Part shown: positions 25,423 through 34,851 of the stretch, in pieces
Layout of the letters: every line of letters starts with the position of its first letter
Numbering within the stretch: position 1 is the stretch's first letter
Source of the DNA: UBA1306 sp964396415
Lineage (GTDB): Bacteria; Spirochaetota; Spirochaetia; Treponematales; Rectinemataceae
Direction: 5' to 3'
NCBI GenBank assembly: GCA_964396415.1
Contig: CAYNFM010000004.1
Location: forward strand, 15,311 to 79,310
Length of the DNA: 64,000 bases
Notes under the pieces: model-generated
What the model saw: the letters and a program-made list of their open reading frames with translations, nothing else
The model's database searches: none
What the model was told of the DNA's origin: nothing
Translations under genes and position numbers: made by a program

Positions 25423-26094
25423 TCAGCCCTTTTCCCCAGTGAGCAGCGGCGCCAGCTTCTTCCAGGCCATCTCGTCCTCGAAGCTGAGGGCCGCGTGCCT
25501 CTCCTCGATCGACAGCTTCTGGCCGTCGATATAGCGTACGAGGACCTCGAGGAGCCGGGCGCAGTTGGCGCGATGCAGCTCGAGGAACCATGACGGAGGA
25601 TCCCGCCTGAGCGCCATTACCGCCGCGACATGGGGCATGCAGAGCCCGGAAGAGGCCGTCAGCCCCGCTCGCATGTCCTCCTCGTCGATGAAATCCGCCA
25701 CGAGGCCCACGTATCGCGACTCGGCGTCGGCCTCGTAGTCGCAGGCCACGCATTTCCCCTCGTTTACCGGCGGGCGCTCGCCCTTGCCGAGCGAGGCTAC
25801 GGCCGCTTCGAGGATGCTGCGGTAGACGATCGCCGCTCCGAGCCCGTCGTTGGACGCGCAAAGCCTCCGCGCATGCCTGGCGCACATTCCGCGCTCCGCG
25901 TCGAAGCGATGCCTGAGAGGCCTGTCGTTGGCGCTCTCGTAGAGCAGGTTCTCGAACCAATCGTCGAGCGAGGCGCGGGTCTGGTTGCAGACCGGGCATC
26001 CGGCCTGGGCCAGGCCCTTGACGAACTTGAAGTAGGGAAGGTGCTTCTCGGGCTTCGGCCTTCCCTTGCCGCGTCCCGGAGTTCGCTCGAACAT
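25423..26094 (-). CDS. Cys-rich protein with two CxxC...CxxH modules
   Basis: 223 residues from the ATG at 26094, which gives MFERTPGRGKGRPKPEKHLP; an upstream in-frame ATG at 26136 would run into the palindrome region. Four metal-type motifs are seen: C33-x2-C36, C71-x2-H74, C115-x2-C118 and C152-x2-H155. The second pair repeats the first with nearly the same spacing, suggesting an internal duplication and two zinc or Fe-S sites. It resembles the uncharacterised DUF6062-type family seen in spirochaetes and some Firmicutes (recalled, not checked). It is divergent from the histidine kinase at 26281 and shares the palindromic intergenic region. Confidence 0.6.
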   Translation of the reverse strand: MFERTPGRGKGRPKPEKHLPYFKFVKGLAQAGCPVCNQTRASLDDWFENLLYESANDRPLRHRFDAERGMCARHARRLCASNDGLGAAIVYRSILEAAVASLGKGERPPVNEGKCVACDYEADAESRYVGLVADFIDEEDMRAGLTASSGLCMPHVAAVMALRRDPPSWFLELHRANCARLLEVLVRYIDGQKLSIEERHAALSFEDEMAWKKLAPLLTGEKG

Positions 26095-26122
26095 CCTTGA
26101 TCCTTTCCTCGAGGTGCTTACT

Positions 26123-26216
26123 GACCCGGCAATCAAACAGTTGACGCGAGCATCGAAAAAGGGCCGTGAGACTAAGCCCTTTTTCGATGCGATGACAGTT
26201 CTTCAATTGCCGGGTC
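26123..26216. repeat. 94-bp imperfect palindrome in a divergent intergenic region
   Basis: Outer arms GACCCGGCAAT / ATTGCCGGGTC and inner arms GCATCGAAAAAGGGC / GCCCTTTTTCGATGC are perfect; the middle of the stem is imperfect, and the loop is about 11 bases (CGTGAGACTAA). It lies between the start codons of the Cys-rich protein (minus) and the histidine kinase (plus), so it would be in both leaders or near both promoters. The inner T-run makes it terminator-like in both directions. Confidence 0.75.
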
Positions 26217-26280
26217 GGTAGTCAAGTCTACTCCGCGCTCGCCGGCTGTCAATGACTTGTCCCGCGACAGGAGCCGGCCT

Positions 26281-27558
26281 ATGATGTGGCAGCGAGGAAG
26301 CGAACTGAAGACGCCCCCGTTCTTCCGGAAAATGGCCCTGGTCAAGGCCTGTCACCTGTCGGTCCTGGCCCTCACCTACGGCCTCGCGCTGCTTCTCTTC
26401 CCGACCATCTCCCAGGGACTGAGCACGCGTCCCTATTTCGACGAAACCTATCTCGGCTGCATCGCGGCCTCGATTGCCCTGAGCGCTATCGCCTTGGCCT
26501 GCGGGCCCGGGATGCGACTCTACGTGGTCTTCCTCCTCCGTTGCTACCTCCTCGTCGTCCTCGGATACAGCATCGGGGGAGCGCTCTCGGCCAAGCTGGT
26601 CCTCGGCATAGGCCTTATGGTCGAGATCGGCTTCCTCGTAGACGTGCCCTACAATTTCGTGCTCGCCGGAGTCGCCCTCGTCGTCCTCGTGCTGGTCCAG
26701 GTTTTCCCCGTCTTCTTCGGCCAAGGCCTCGCCGACTCGGTTCCCCGCGCCGGCTTCGATCAGCTCTCGGTGTTCTGCTTCGTCCTCGGCGGATTCGCCC
26801 TGGCGACCATATGGATCGAACGGCTGGCCGCCCGCAGGAAGGAGCTCGGCGAGATCATCCGCATCCAGGAAAGCAACCTGGACACTCTCACCGAGCTCAA
26901 CCTCAACCTGCAGGGTTACGCCCGGACGGTCGACGAGGAGTCCTCGGAGCGCGAGCGGAACCGGATAAGCCGCGAGATCCACGACATCTCGGGCTATATT
27001 TTCACCAACCTCGTCGCCCTGATGGACGCCGCGGGCAGCATGCGCAGGGACGACCAGGCCGGCCTCACAGATATTCTCATCACCGCGCGCAAGCAGGCGC
27101 AGGAGGGCCTGCGCGAGACGCGGCTCGCCCTGCACAGGCTTCGGGACGAGCAGCCGGGCACGGCGGACAGCACGCGGGCCGTCTTCAAGATCGTGTCCAT
27201 CTTCCGCAAGATCACGGGCATCGAAGTCGAGCTGAACCTCGCCAACCTGCCGCACTTCCTTCCCCGAGACATCAACCTCGCCCTCTATCGCACCGTCCAG
27301 GAGGCGCTGACCAACGCCGTGCGCCACGGGAAGGCCACTCGCGTACGCGTCAACTTCTGGGCCGAGGCGGAGGAGCTCAGCCTAACGATAACGGACAACG
27401 GGAAGGGCGCCTTCGAAGTGGTGAAGGGCATCGGCTTGACGGGAATGGAGGAGCGCATCGGGGCCCTGGGCGGCGTGGTCGGCATCGGGCCCGCCCCCGA
27501 GGGGGGCTTCGCGCTCTCGGTCCGCGTGCCCTTGAAAGTTACTCCCGCCGGCGGGTAA
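26281..27558 (+). CDS. NarL-type sensor histidine kinase
   Basis: 425 residues from ATG 26281 (ORF open to 26257). About six membrane helices at 25-180 form a membrane-embedded sensor with no large extracytoplasmic loop. A coiled linker at about 182-222 leads to HisKA_3 with the phosphoacceptor His234 in RNRISREIHDISGYI. The HATPase domain has VQEALTNAVRHGKA (N box), ITDNGKGAFE and KGIGLTGMEERIGALGG. The response regulator follows 12 bases later. Position before the ABC importer suggests it controls that sugar locus. Confidence 0.88.
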   Translation: MMWQRGSELKTPPFFRKMALVKACHLSVLALTYGLALLLFPTISQGLSTRPYFDETYLGCIAASIALSAIALACGPGMRLYVVFLLRCYLLVVLGYSIGGALSAKLVLGIGLMVEIGFLVDVPYNFVLAGVALVVLVLVQVFPVFFGQGLADSVPRAGFDQLSVFCFVLGGFALATIWIERLAARRKELGEIIRIQESNLDTLTELNLNLQGYARTVDEESSERERNRISREIHDISGYIFTNLVALMDAAGSMRRDDQAGLTDILITARKQAQEGLRETRLALHRLRDEQPGTADSTRAVFKIVSIFRKITGIEVELNLANLPHFLPRDINLALYRTVQEALTNAVRHGKATRVRVNFWAEAEELSLTITDNGKGAFEVVKGIGLTGMEERIGALGGVVGIGPAPEGGFALSVRVPLKVTPAGG

Positions 27559-27570
27559 GCTCGAGGCCCC

Positions 27571-28239
27571 ATGGAGAAGATCCGCGTGCTCATCGCCGAC
27601 GACCAGAGCCTTTTCCTCGAGAGCCTGTCGACCTTCCTCCAGAACTACGCCGAGGACATCGAGGTGGTGGGTCTCGCGAAGAACGGGAGCGAGGCTCTCG
27701 AGCAGGCGGCCCGGCTCCGTCCCGATATCGTCCTCATGGACGTGCACATGCCAGTGATGGACGGGGTCGAGGCCACCGGCAGGCTCATCGAGTCCCAGCC
27801 GGGGGTGAAGATCATCATCCTCTCCACCTACGACGAGGACGAATACGTGCGCAACGCGCTGAGGCTCGGAGCGGCCGGCTACCTGCTGAAGGATATCTCC
27901 CCGACCGAGCTGATCGCCTCGATCCGGGCTCTCAAGAGCGGGGCCGTGCAGATCTCGCCCCAAATCGTCGCGAAGCTCATGCAGAGCCTCCTCGCGGAGG
28001 AACCCTCGCCGGTCCGCGAGATAGCCGAGAGGCTGGAATGGTTCGGGAGCCTGACGCGCAGGGAGCGGGAGATATTCACCCTCATCGCCACCGGCTACGA
28101 CAACGCGCAGATCTCCGCTCAACTGCGCATCGCCGAGCACACCGTCCGCAATCACGTCAGCATGATCTATTCCAAGCTCGACGTTCAGGACCGCTTCCAG
28201 ATCATCCAGCTCGCGAACAAGATCCGATATCACGAATAG
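27571..28239 (+). CDS. NarL/FixJ-type response regulator with LuxR HTH
   Basis: 222 residues. Receiver with ADDQ, phosphoacceptor Asp57 (IVLMDVHMPVMDG), ILSTYDED and the Lys of YLLKDISP. C-terminal LuxR-type helix-turn-helix: LTRREREIFTLIATGYDNAQI then EHTVRNHVSMIYSKLDVQ. Cognate partner of the kinase just upstream; probable activator of the downstream carbohydrate genes. Confidence 0.9.
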   Translation: MEKIRVLIADDQSLFLESLSTFLQNYAEDIEVVGLAKNGSEALEQAARLRPDIVLMDVHMPVMDGVEATGRLIESQPGVKIIILSTYDEDEYVRNALRLGAAGYLLKDISPTELIASIRALKSGAVQISPQIVAKLMQSLLAEEPSPVREIAERLEWFGSLTRREREIFTLIATGYDNAQISAQLRIAEHTVRNHVSMIYSKLDVQDRFQIIQLANKIRYHE

Positions 28240-28372
28240 GAATTCCGGGACAAATGTACCGCTAAAATCCGATCTATGCGTGATTCTTGTCTCTTGCGGG
28301 CTCGGCGAACAGGCGCGACACTTGAGCCATGCCCTACCAAGCGGCGATCAATCTCTCCTCAGGAGGACTATG

Positions 28373-29659
28373 ATGAAGAAAGGCCTGGTATTCGCGCTCG
28401 CGCTTATCCTGGTCACCACGCTCGTTCCCTGCCTGTCGGCGGCGGACGCGAAGACTCTCACGGTATGGTGCTGGGATCCGAATTTCAACGGTAGTTCGAT
28501 GAAGGCGGCGGCCGCCGTCTACAATAAGGCCCACCCCGACGTCACGATCAATGTCGTCGACATCCCCGAGAACATCGAAGGAAAGATCGAGGCGGGACTG
28601 CAGGCCAACGGCGCCGGTCTCCCCGACATCACCCTCTACCAGGATTTCAGGATCGAGCAGCTGATCCAGAACTACCCGACCGCCCTGGTCGATCTCAAGG
28701 CCGCCGGCCTCGATTATTCCAAGTTCGCCCAATACAAGCTCGGTCCGATGAGCGCGGGCGGCAAGATCTTCGGCGTTCCATTCGATACCGGCTCCACCGG
28801 CTTCTTCCTGCGCACCGACATCCTCAAGGCCGCGGGCGTCGATCCCGACCGCTATATGAAGAGCCCGAAGTGGTCCGACATCGTCAAGCTCGGCGAGACG
28901 GTCAAAGCCAAGACGGGCAAGGCCCTGATCGCCTACGATACCACGAGCTTCGATTTCCTCCGCATCATGGTCCAATCCGCCGGGGCCCAGTTCTTCAAGC
29001 CCGACGGATCCCTCAACCTCCGGACGCCGGCGATGGAGAAGTCCCTGGCCATCCTCAAAGACCTCAACGACAAGGGCATCCTTTATCAGGCCGAGGGCTG
29101 GAACAATTGGGTCTCCGCCCTCAATAACGGCGACACCGCCGGATTCATGAACGCCCTTTGGATGATCGGGACCCTCAAGTCCAAGCCCGAGAACGCCGGC
29201 AAGTGGATGGTCATCCCCACTCCCCTCCTCGAGGGAGTCCCCGGCGCGCAGAACGCCTCCAACAACGGCGGCTCGAGCTGGTACATCTTCTCCTCGAGCC
29301 CCAACAAGGCCTTGGCCATCGACTTCCTGAAGTCGACCTGGGCGAGCCCGGCTCCCGATGCCCTCGAGTTCTACAACACGATCCTCAAGAATTCCGGCGC
29401 CATGGGCACCTATCTGCCCAGCCAGAAGGGCTCCAATTACACCGCCAAGGACGAGTTCTTCTATAAGAGCCAGCCGGTGTACAAGGACTTCGCCGCCTGG
29501 ATGGCCAAGGTTCCCGTCCTGATGTATACGCCGAACTACAATACGATGCGGGCGGCCGTAGCCAACGCCACCCTAGCCCTTTTCCAGGGCAAGGTGAAGA
29601 GCGTGGACGACGCCATCGCGGCCGCCGAGGCGGAGTACAAGCAGACCGTCGGTCAATAA
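28373..29659 (+). CDS. ABC sugar importer 1, extracellular binding protein
   Basis: About 428 residues. AGGAGG at 28361-28366 favours the second of two adjacent ATG codons (28373). Signal peptide LVFALALILVTTLVPCLSAADA; a Cys is present but the surrounding LVPC is not a good lipobox. The mature protein is a family 1 solute-binding protein (TLTVWCWDPNFNGSSM at the start, GVPFDTGSTGFFLRTDILKAAG, NNGGSSWYIFSSSPNKALAIDF). It binds an oligosaccharide for the two permeases that follow. A GC-rich hairpin separates it from them, which usually keeps binding-protein mRNA more abundant. Confidence 0.9.
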   Translation: MKKGLVFALALILVTTLVPCLSAADAKTLTVWCWDPNFNGSSMKAAAAVYNKAHPDVTINVVDIPENIEGKIEAGLQANGAGLPDITLYQDFRIEQLIQNYPTALVDLKAAGLDYSKFAQYKLGPMSAGGKIFGVPFDTGSTGFFLRTDILKAAGVDPDRYMKSPKWSDIVKLGETVKAKTGKALIAYDTTSFDFLRIMVQSAGAQFFKPDGSLNLRTPAMEKSLAILKDLNDKGILYQAEGWNNWVSALNNGDTAGFMNALWMIGTLKSKPENAGKWMVIPTPLLEGVPGAQNASNNGGSSWYIFSSSPNKALAIDFLKSTWASPAPDALEFYNTILKNSGAMGTYLPSQKGSNYTAKDEFFYKSQPVYKDFAAWMAKVPVLMYTPNYNTMRAAVANATLALFQGKVKSVDDAIAAAEAEYKQTVGQ

Positions 29660-29674
29660 AATCGAGATCGCGCG

Positions 29675-29702
29675 GGGCCCCCGCTCGCGAGGGCGGGGGC
29701 CC
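29675..29702 (+). terminator. intra-operon hairpin after binding protein 1
   Basis: Perfect 10-bp stem GGGCCCCCGC / GCGGGGGCCC (29675-29684 and 29693-29702) with an 8-base loop, no T tract. It is placed between the binding protein and the permease gene, so it may act as an mRNA-stabilising or partial-termination element. Confidence 0.5.
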
Positions 29703-29737
29703 TCCCGCGAGCGGGATCCGCTAGAGAGGAGCGTCGC

Positions 29738-30628
29738 GTGAACAAACGAGGATCCTATTATCGATACCTGAATCGCTTCGGGTGGTTCTGCGTCGCGCCC
29801 GCGATGGTCCTGTACGGTCTTTTCATGGCCTACCCGATTCTTTCTTCGCTCTATTACGTAACGCGCAAGTGGAAGGGCATGACCAATACCTTCATCGGCC
29901 TCGGCAATTTTACCCGAATGGTCCAGGACAAGATATTCCAGCTCTCCCTAGCGCATAACTTCGTATTCATGTTCATTCAAATCCCCGTGATGATCTTCTT
30001 CGCCCTCATCCTCGCGGTCATCCTCAACCAAGGCATAAAGCGCCTCAGGGGCGCGTTCAGGGTCATCTTCTTCCTGCCCTGCGTCACTTCGCTCGTCGCC
30101 TATTCGGTCCTCTTCCGCATCCTCCTCCAATCGAACGGCCTGCTCAACAACATCATGATCAATGCCCATCTCATAGCGGATCCTATCGGATGGCTCAACG
30201 ATCCCTTCTGGGCGAAGGTGACGATCATTCTCGCCCTCACGTGGCGTTGGACCGGCTACAACATGGTGTTCTTCCTCGTCGGACTGCAGAGCATCGATAC
30301 CGAGATTTACGAGGCGGCCGAGGTCGACGGCGCCAGCAAGGCCCGGCAATTCTTCAGGATCACCCTGCCTCTTCTCCTTCCGGTCATCCTGTTCTCGGCC
30401 GTCACCTCGACCAACGGCACGATGCAGCTCTTCGACGAGCCCAATATCCTCACGAATCAGGGAGGCCCCGCCAACGGGACGTTGACCGCGGCCCTTTATA
30501 TCTACCGTCAGGCCTTCGTATTCAATTCGGACTTCGGTTACGCGACCGCGCTGTCCTATATCATCGTGCTCATCTCGGGTGTATTCGCCTTCGTCCAGAT
30601 GCGGCTCCTCGGCGGGAGGGACAAATGA
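29738..30628 (+). CDS. ABC sugar importer 1, permease (MalF-type)
   Basis: 296 residues starting at GTG with AGAGAGGA seven bases upstream. Six membrane helices, the first at about 15-37. The EAA loop that docks the ATPase is EIYEAAEVDGASKARQFFRI (about 188-207). It pairs with the next gene, joined by an ATGA overlap. No ATPase gene is in the cluster, so a shared MsmK/UgpC-type ATPase must be elsewhere. Confidence 0.92.
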   Translation: MNKRGSYYRYLNRFGWFCVAPAMVLYGLFMAYPILSSLYYVTRKWKGMTNTFIGLGNFTRMVQDKIFQLSLAHNFVFMFIQIPVMIFFALILAVILNQGIKRLRGAFRVIFFLPCVTSLVAYSVLFRILLQSNGLLNNIMINAHLIADPIGWLNDPFWAKVTIILALTWRWTGYNMVFFLVGLQSIDTEIYEAAEVDGASKARQFFRITLPLLLPVILFSAVTSTNGTMQLFDEPNILTNQGGPANGTLTAALYIYRQAFVFNSDFGYATALSYIIVLISGVFAFVQMRLLGGRDK

Positions 30629-31446
30629 GCGTCGTAAGGAAATGGTCGATCTCTCGCCTCCTCATCTGGCTGGTCTTGATCGCGGGCGGAATCGTCAGCC
30701 TCTTTCCCTTCTTCTGGATGGTGATCGGGACGACGCTCAACCCCAACGACGTAGTCCAGGGCATCATCGTACCGGGGAAGGAGCTGAAGCTGAATTGGGC
30801 GAAGGCGATAAAGAACTACGACCTCTTCCTCTTCTTCGTCAATTCGCTCAAGATAGCCCTGCTGACCGTCGTCTTCGGCGTCATAGTCAACGCTTTGGCC
30901 GCCTTCGGCTTCGAGAAGTACAAGTCGAAGGGCCGCGATAAGATATTCGGCCTCCTTCTCCTCACGCTGATCATCCCTCAGATCGCAGTGGTCATTCCCA
31001 TGTTCAAGCTGTTCTCGTTCTTCCATATGCTCAATACTCATTCGGCCATCATCCTGCCGTCCGTAATGTCGGTCTTCATCATTTTCTTCCTCAGGCAGAA
31101 CTTCAAGATGTTCCCGACCGAGATCATGGAGGCGGCCAGGGTGGACGGTACGAGCGAGCTTGGAATCTTCACCCGGATCGTCGCGCCGTCCATGAAAGCC
31201 AGCTTCGCGTCGGCCTCGATCTACATGTTCATAGCCCAGTGGAACGCGTACCTCTGGCCGCTCATGACGATCCTCACGGATACCAAGAAGACCCTGCCGA
31301 TAGCGATGTCCTCGATGATGAACGCCTACACGATCGAGTACGGCGCCCTCATGATCATCGTATGCATCTCGATATTGCCCGTGCTCCTACTCTTCCTTAC
31401 CATGCAGAAGCAGTTCGTGGCGGGCCTCCTCGGATCGGTAAAGTAG
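30625..31446 (+). CDS. ABC sugar importer 1, permease (MalG-type)
   Basis: 273 residues from the ATG that overlaps the previous stop. Six helices; the EAA loop is EIMEAARVDGTSELGIFTRI. The C-terminal end MQKQFVAGLLGSVK is typical of MalG-type permeases. The substrate is probably a plant-type oligosaccharide, judged from the beta-galactosidase that follows five bases later. Confidence 0.92.
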   Translation: MSVVRKWSISRLLIWLVLIAGGIVSLFPFFWMVIGTTLNPNDVVQGIIVPGKELKLNWAKAIKNYDLFLFFVNSLKIALLTVVFGVIVNALAAFGFEKYKSKGRDKIFGLLLLTLIIPQIAVVIPMFKLFSFFHMLNTHSAIILPSVMSVFIIFFLRQNFKMFPTEIMEAARVDGTSELGIFTRIVAPSMKASFASASIYMFIAQWNAYLWPLMTILTDTKKTLPIAMSSMMNAYTIEYGALMIIVCISILPVLLLFLTMQKQFVAGLLGSVK

Positions 31447-31451
31447 CTTCG

Positions 31452-34400
31452 ATGCCGCGATCGCTCGTCGATCTCTTTCACGGCTCCGCAGCCTGGGAAA
31501 GCCCGGAGCGGAGCGGCGAGGGGCGGCTTCGGATGCGAAGCCCCCTCCTTCCCTACCCGAGCGCCGAGGCCGCCAGGGCCGCTTCGGCGGCCGGGGCCCT
31601 TCGCCGCGATTCCGCGGCAGGCGGCGGGGGCGACACGCCCTGGCGGCTCCGCCTCGACGGGACTTGGCGCTTCGCCCTGGCCGAGAATCCGGCCTCCGTC
31701 CCTCGCGGCATGACCTTCGCGCGCGACGGTCACGTCGCCCACGGAGGGTCGGCCGGCCCCTGCTTCGCCGATGAGGACTTCGACGACTCCGGCTGGGGCA
31801 GCATCCGCGTCCCCGGCACCTGGACCCTCCAGGGCTACGACAAGCCGCATTACACCAATGTCGTCATGCCCTTCGGTAACGTTCCTCCCTCGGTTCCTTC
31901 CTCTCATAACCCTACCGGACTATACCGCATCCGATTCGATATGCCCGTCGAATGGAAGAATCGGCGGGTAGTCCTCCACGTCGGAGGGGCGGAGAGCTTC
32001 CTCGAGGCCTGGTGCAACGGAACTCGCCTCGGCTTCTCCAAGGATACGCGGCTCCCCTCCGAATTCGACCTCACTCCCTTCGTATCGGAAGGCTCCAACC
32101 TCCTCGCCTTCATGGTGGCGCGCTATTCCGACGCGAGCTTCGTCGAGGATCAGGATCAATGGTGGTATGGCGGCATCTACCGTAGCATCTATCTGTATTC
32201 GACCGATTTCGCCTATCTCGCCGACGTCGACGCGCGGCCGATACTCTCGGAGGACCTCGTCTCGGGTTCGGTGGAGGTGGCCGTCCAGCTGGGATTCACT
32301 TTCGACCCTTCCGCGGAGGGTATGAAGGGCTACGTCGATTACGCGGGAAGCGGCCTTCCCGAAGGCGCCGACGCGGTTTCCTTTCGGGGCGACTGGGGAG
32401 TCCGAGCTGCCCTCTACGAGCCGGCCTCCGACGTTGCCCTGGCTGTTTCAGAGGCCGGCGTAGGCGCTTCCTATCGCGTCTCGCGATGGGAGGCGCGGCT
32501 TTCCCTGCCGGTCGCGAGGGCAAGGAAATGGAGCCATGAGGATCCGGCCCTCTACACCCTCGTCGTCAGCCTCCGCTCGCCCGACGGGCGCGAGGTCGAG
32601 CATTCCGCCCTTTCGCTCGGCTTCCGCCGCGTCGAGGTCAGGGACCGCTCCCTCCTCGTCAACGGCGAGAGGGTCATCGTCAAGGGCGTCAATCGCCACG
32701 AGCACGACGAGAGGATGGGCAAGACCCTGGACATCGCGGACATGATCCGCGATATTCGGCTCCTGAAGCGTCACAACTTCAATGCCGTGCGGCTGTCGCA
32801 CTATCCCAACGACGAGCGATGGTACGATCTCTGCGACGAGTACGGCCTCTACCTCGTCGACGAGGCGAACATCGAGAGCCACGCCTACTACGACCAGATT
32901 TGCCGCGATTCCCGCTGGGCCTCGGCCTTCCTCGAGCGCGGGATGCGGATGGTGCTGCGCGACAAGAACCACCCCTCCGTGATCGTCTGGTCCCTGGGCA
33001 ACGAGTCCGGTTACGGCCCAAACCACGATGCCCTCGCGGGCTGGATCAGATCCTTCGATCCTTCGAGGCCCCTGCACTACGAAGGCGCGATGAGGCCTCC
33101 TCGGGGCCAGGGAAGGCATACGCTCGAGTCCGTGAAGGGCGGGCGAGGCGTCACGGACATCGTCTCCACGATGTATCCTCCCGTCGACCTCCTCGTTGCC
33201 TGGGCCGAGTCGACCGAGGACGATCGCCCCTTCATCATGTGCGAATTCTCGCACGCTATGGGCAATTCAAATGGGAGCCTGTCCGACTATTGGGCCGCGA
33301 TCGAGCGCTACAAGGGCCTGCAGGGCGGCTTCATATGGGATTGGGTCGACCAGGGCATCGAGGCTTTCGACTCCGCGGGTAGGAAATACTGGAAGTACGG
33401 CGGCGATTTCGGCGACTCCCCGAGCGACCTCGACTTCATCTGCAATGGCCTGGTCTTTCCCGATCGCAGCGTCAAGCCCGTCCTCGCCGAGTGCGCGAAG
33501 CTCTTCCAGGATATCTCGGCGAGCTCCGAGCATCCGCTCACGGGCAGGATCGCCGTACGCAGCCGCCTGTATTTCACCCTTCTCGAGGGGATCGACCTGC
33601 GTTGGTCGATACAAGTCGAGGGGGAATCCCTCCTGTCCGGGACGCTCGCCCTGCCCGGCATCGAGCCAGGCGAGAGCGTCGATCTCGACCTCGCCTTCCC
33701 CTGGACGGACGAGGCGCGCTCCCGCGTCGCGGGCGGCGAAGCCTTTCTGCTCCTCGAGTTCCTCCTGCGCGAGCCGCGCCCCTGGGCGCCCGTCGGCCAT
33801 AGGCTCGCCTGGGAGCAAATCCCGCTTGCCTCAGGGACCGGGGCTGGCCATCTCGGGCGGCCGAGCCGCGATGTTTTCGGCGTCGGCTCTCCCTCGACGG
33901 CGGAGCTCCTCGTCGAGGCGGGCGGCTACAAGGCGAGATCGCTGGGAGCGGATGGAGAGCGCGTCTACGAGGCGGTCATCTCCTCTTCGGGCTTCCTTTC
34001 CGCCTTGTCCGGAACGGGAGGGGAGCTCTTCGTCTCGCCCCTCGTGATGAATCTCTGGAGGGCGCCGACCGAGAACGATGGGCTCAAGCTTTTCATGGAG
34101 CTCCGCGGGGTACCCGACTATGCGTGGTACTGCCAGGACAAGGCCATGTACGAGTGGCTCGACGCCGGGCTCGACTCGCTCTCCTTCTCCCTATCCGAGC
34201 TGCGCCGGGAATCCGGCGAGCCTTGCCTCTCGATAATCCACGAGGTCTCTTCCGGGATCGGAAAGAGGGTCGGCCGCTTCGTCCAGGAATGGCGCTTCGG
34301 AAGACTTGGCCCCGATTGCTCCTTCCTCTTCGATCTCGATCCCGGCCTTCCCGAGCTGCCCAGGATCGGCCTGGCCTGCTGCCTCGCGCCGGGGCTGGAA

Positions 34401-34847
34401 CGAGCAAGGTGGTACGGCCGAGGCCCCCACGAGTGCTACTCCGACCGCAAGGCGGGAGCCGCGCTGGGAATCTACGAGTCGAGCGTCGACGACCTGCAGG
34501 TGCCCTACGTGCTGCCGCAGGAGAACGGCAACCGCACGGAGCTGCGATGGCTCGAGATGGCGGGGGCCGGCGGAGCCTCGGCTCCGGCACTGAGGATCGA
34601 CTCTCACGGGACCTTCGACTTCAGCGCCTCCCACCACGGCGCGAAGCAGCTCTGGGAGGCCCGGCACGGTTGCGACCTGGTTCGGATGCCGGAGCTATTC
34701 CTCTGCATCGACGTCGCGCAGCGGGGCCTCGGGACGGCCAGCTGCGGTCCCGACACCCTCGAGCGCTACCGGCTGCGTCCCGGTCCCTATCGCCTCGAAC
34801 TGTCCCTTATGCCGCGTCGCTCGATGCCGCGGCCCGACAAGAGCTGA
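31452..34847 (+). CDS. lacZ: LacZ-type beta-galactosidase (GH2)
   Basis: 1131 residues from ATG 31452, somewhat longer than E. coli LacZ (1024). The five-domain LacZ order is visible: jelly-roll with VPGTWTLQGYDKPHYTNVV and QWWYGGIYR, the TIM barrel with GVNRHEHDERMGKT and VRLSHYPNDERWYDLCDEYG, acid/base Glu518 in SLGNESGYGPNH, nucleophile Glu598 in CEFSHAMGNSNG, and the C-terminal domain with LWRAPTENDG and WYGRGPHECYSDRK. No signal peptide, so it acts on imported beta-galactosides in the cytoplasm. The first ~85 residues are Ala/Gly/Arg-rich and poorly conserved. Confidence 0.94.
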   Translation: MPRSLVDLFHGSAAWESPERSGEGRLRMRSPLLPYPSAEAARAASAAGALRRDSAAGGGGDTPWRLRLDGTWRFALAENPASVPRGMTFARDGHVAHGGSAGPCFADEDFDDSGWGSIRVPGTWTLQGYDKPHYTNVVMPFGNVPPSVPSSHNPTGLYRIRFDMPVEWKNRRVVLHVGGAESFLEAWCNGTRLGFSKDTRLPSEFDLTPFVSEGSNLLAFMVARYSDASFVEDQDQWWYGGIYRSIYLYSTDFAYLADVDARPILSEDLVSGSVEVAVQLGFTFDPSAEGMKGYVDYAGSGLPEGADAVSFRGDWGVRAALYEPASDVALAVSEAGVGASYRVSRWEARLSLPVARARKWSHEDPALYTLVVSLRSPDGREVEHSALSLGFRRVEVRDRSLLVNGERVIVKGVNRHEHDERMGKTLDIADMIRDIRLLKRHNFNAVRLSHYPNDERWYDLCDEYGLYLVDEANIESHAYYDQICRDSRWASAFLERGMRMVLRDKNHPSVIVWSLGNESGYGPNHDALAGWIRSFDPSRPLHYEGAMRPPRGQGRHTLESVKGGRGVTDIVSTMYPPVDLLVAWAESTEDDRPFIMCEFSHAMGNSNGSLSDYWAAIERYKGLQGGFIWDWVDQGIEAFDSAGRKYWKYGGDFGDSPSDLDFICNGLVFPDRSVKPVLAECAKLFQDISASSEHPLTGRIAVRSRLYFTLLEGIDLRWSIQVEGESLLSGTLALPGIEPGESVDLDLAFPWTDEARSRVAGGEAFLLLEFLLREPRPWAPVGHRLAWEQIPLASGTGAGHLGRPSRDVFGVGSPSTAELLVEAGGYKARSLGADGERVYEAVISSSGFLSALSGTGGELFVSPLVMNLWRAPTENDGLKLFMELRGVPDYAWYCQDKAMYEWLDAGLDSLSFSLSELRRESGEPCLSIIHEVSSGIGKRVGRFVQEWRFGRLGPDCSFLFDLDPGLPELPRIGLACCLAPGLERARWYGRGPHECYSDRKAGAALGIYESSVDDLQVPYVLPQENGNRTELRWLEMAGAGGASAPALRIDSHGTFDFSASHHGAKQLWEARHGCDLVRMPELFLCIDVAQRGLGTASCGPDTLERYRLRPGPYRLELSLMPRRSMPRPDKS

Positions 34848-34851
34848 GAGA

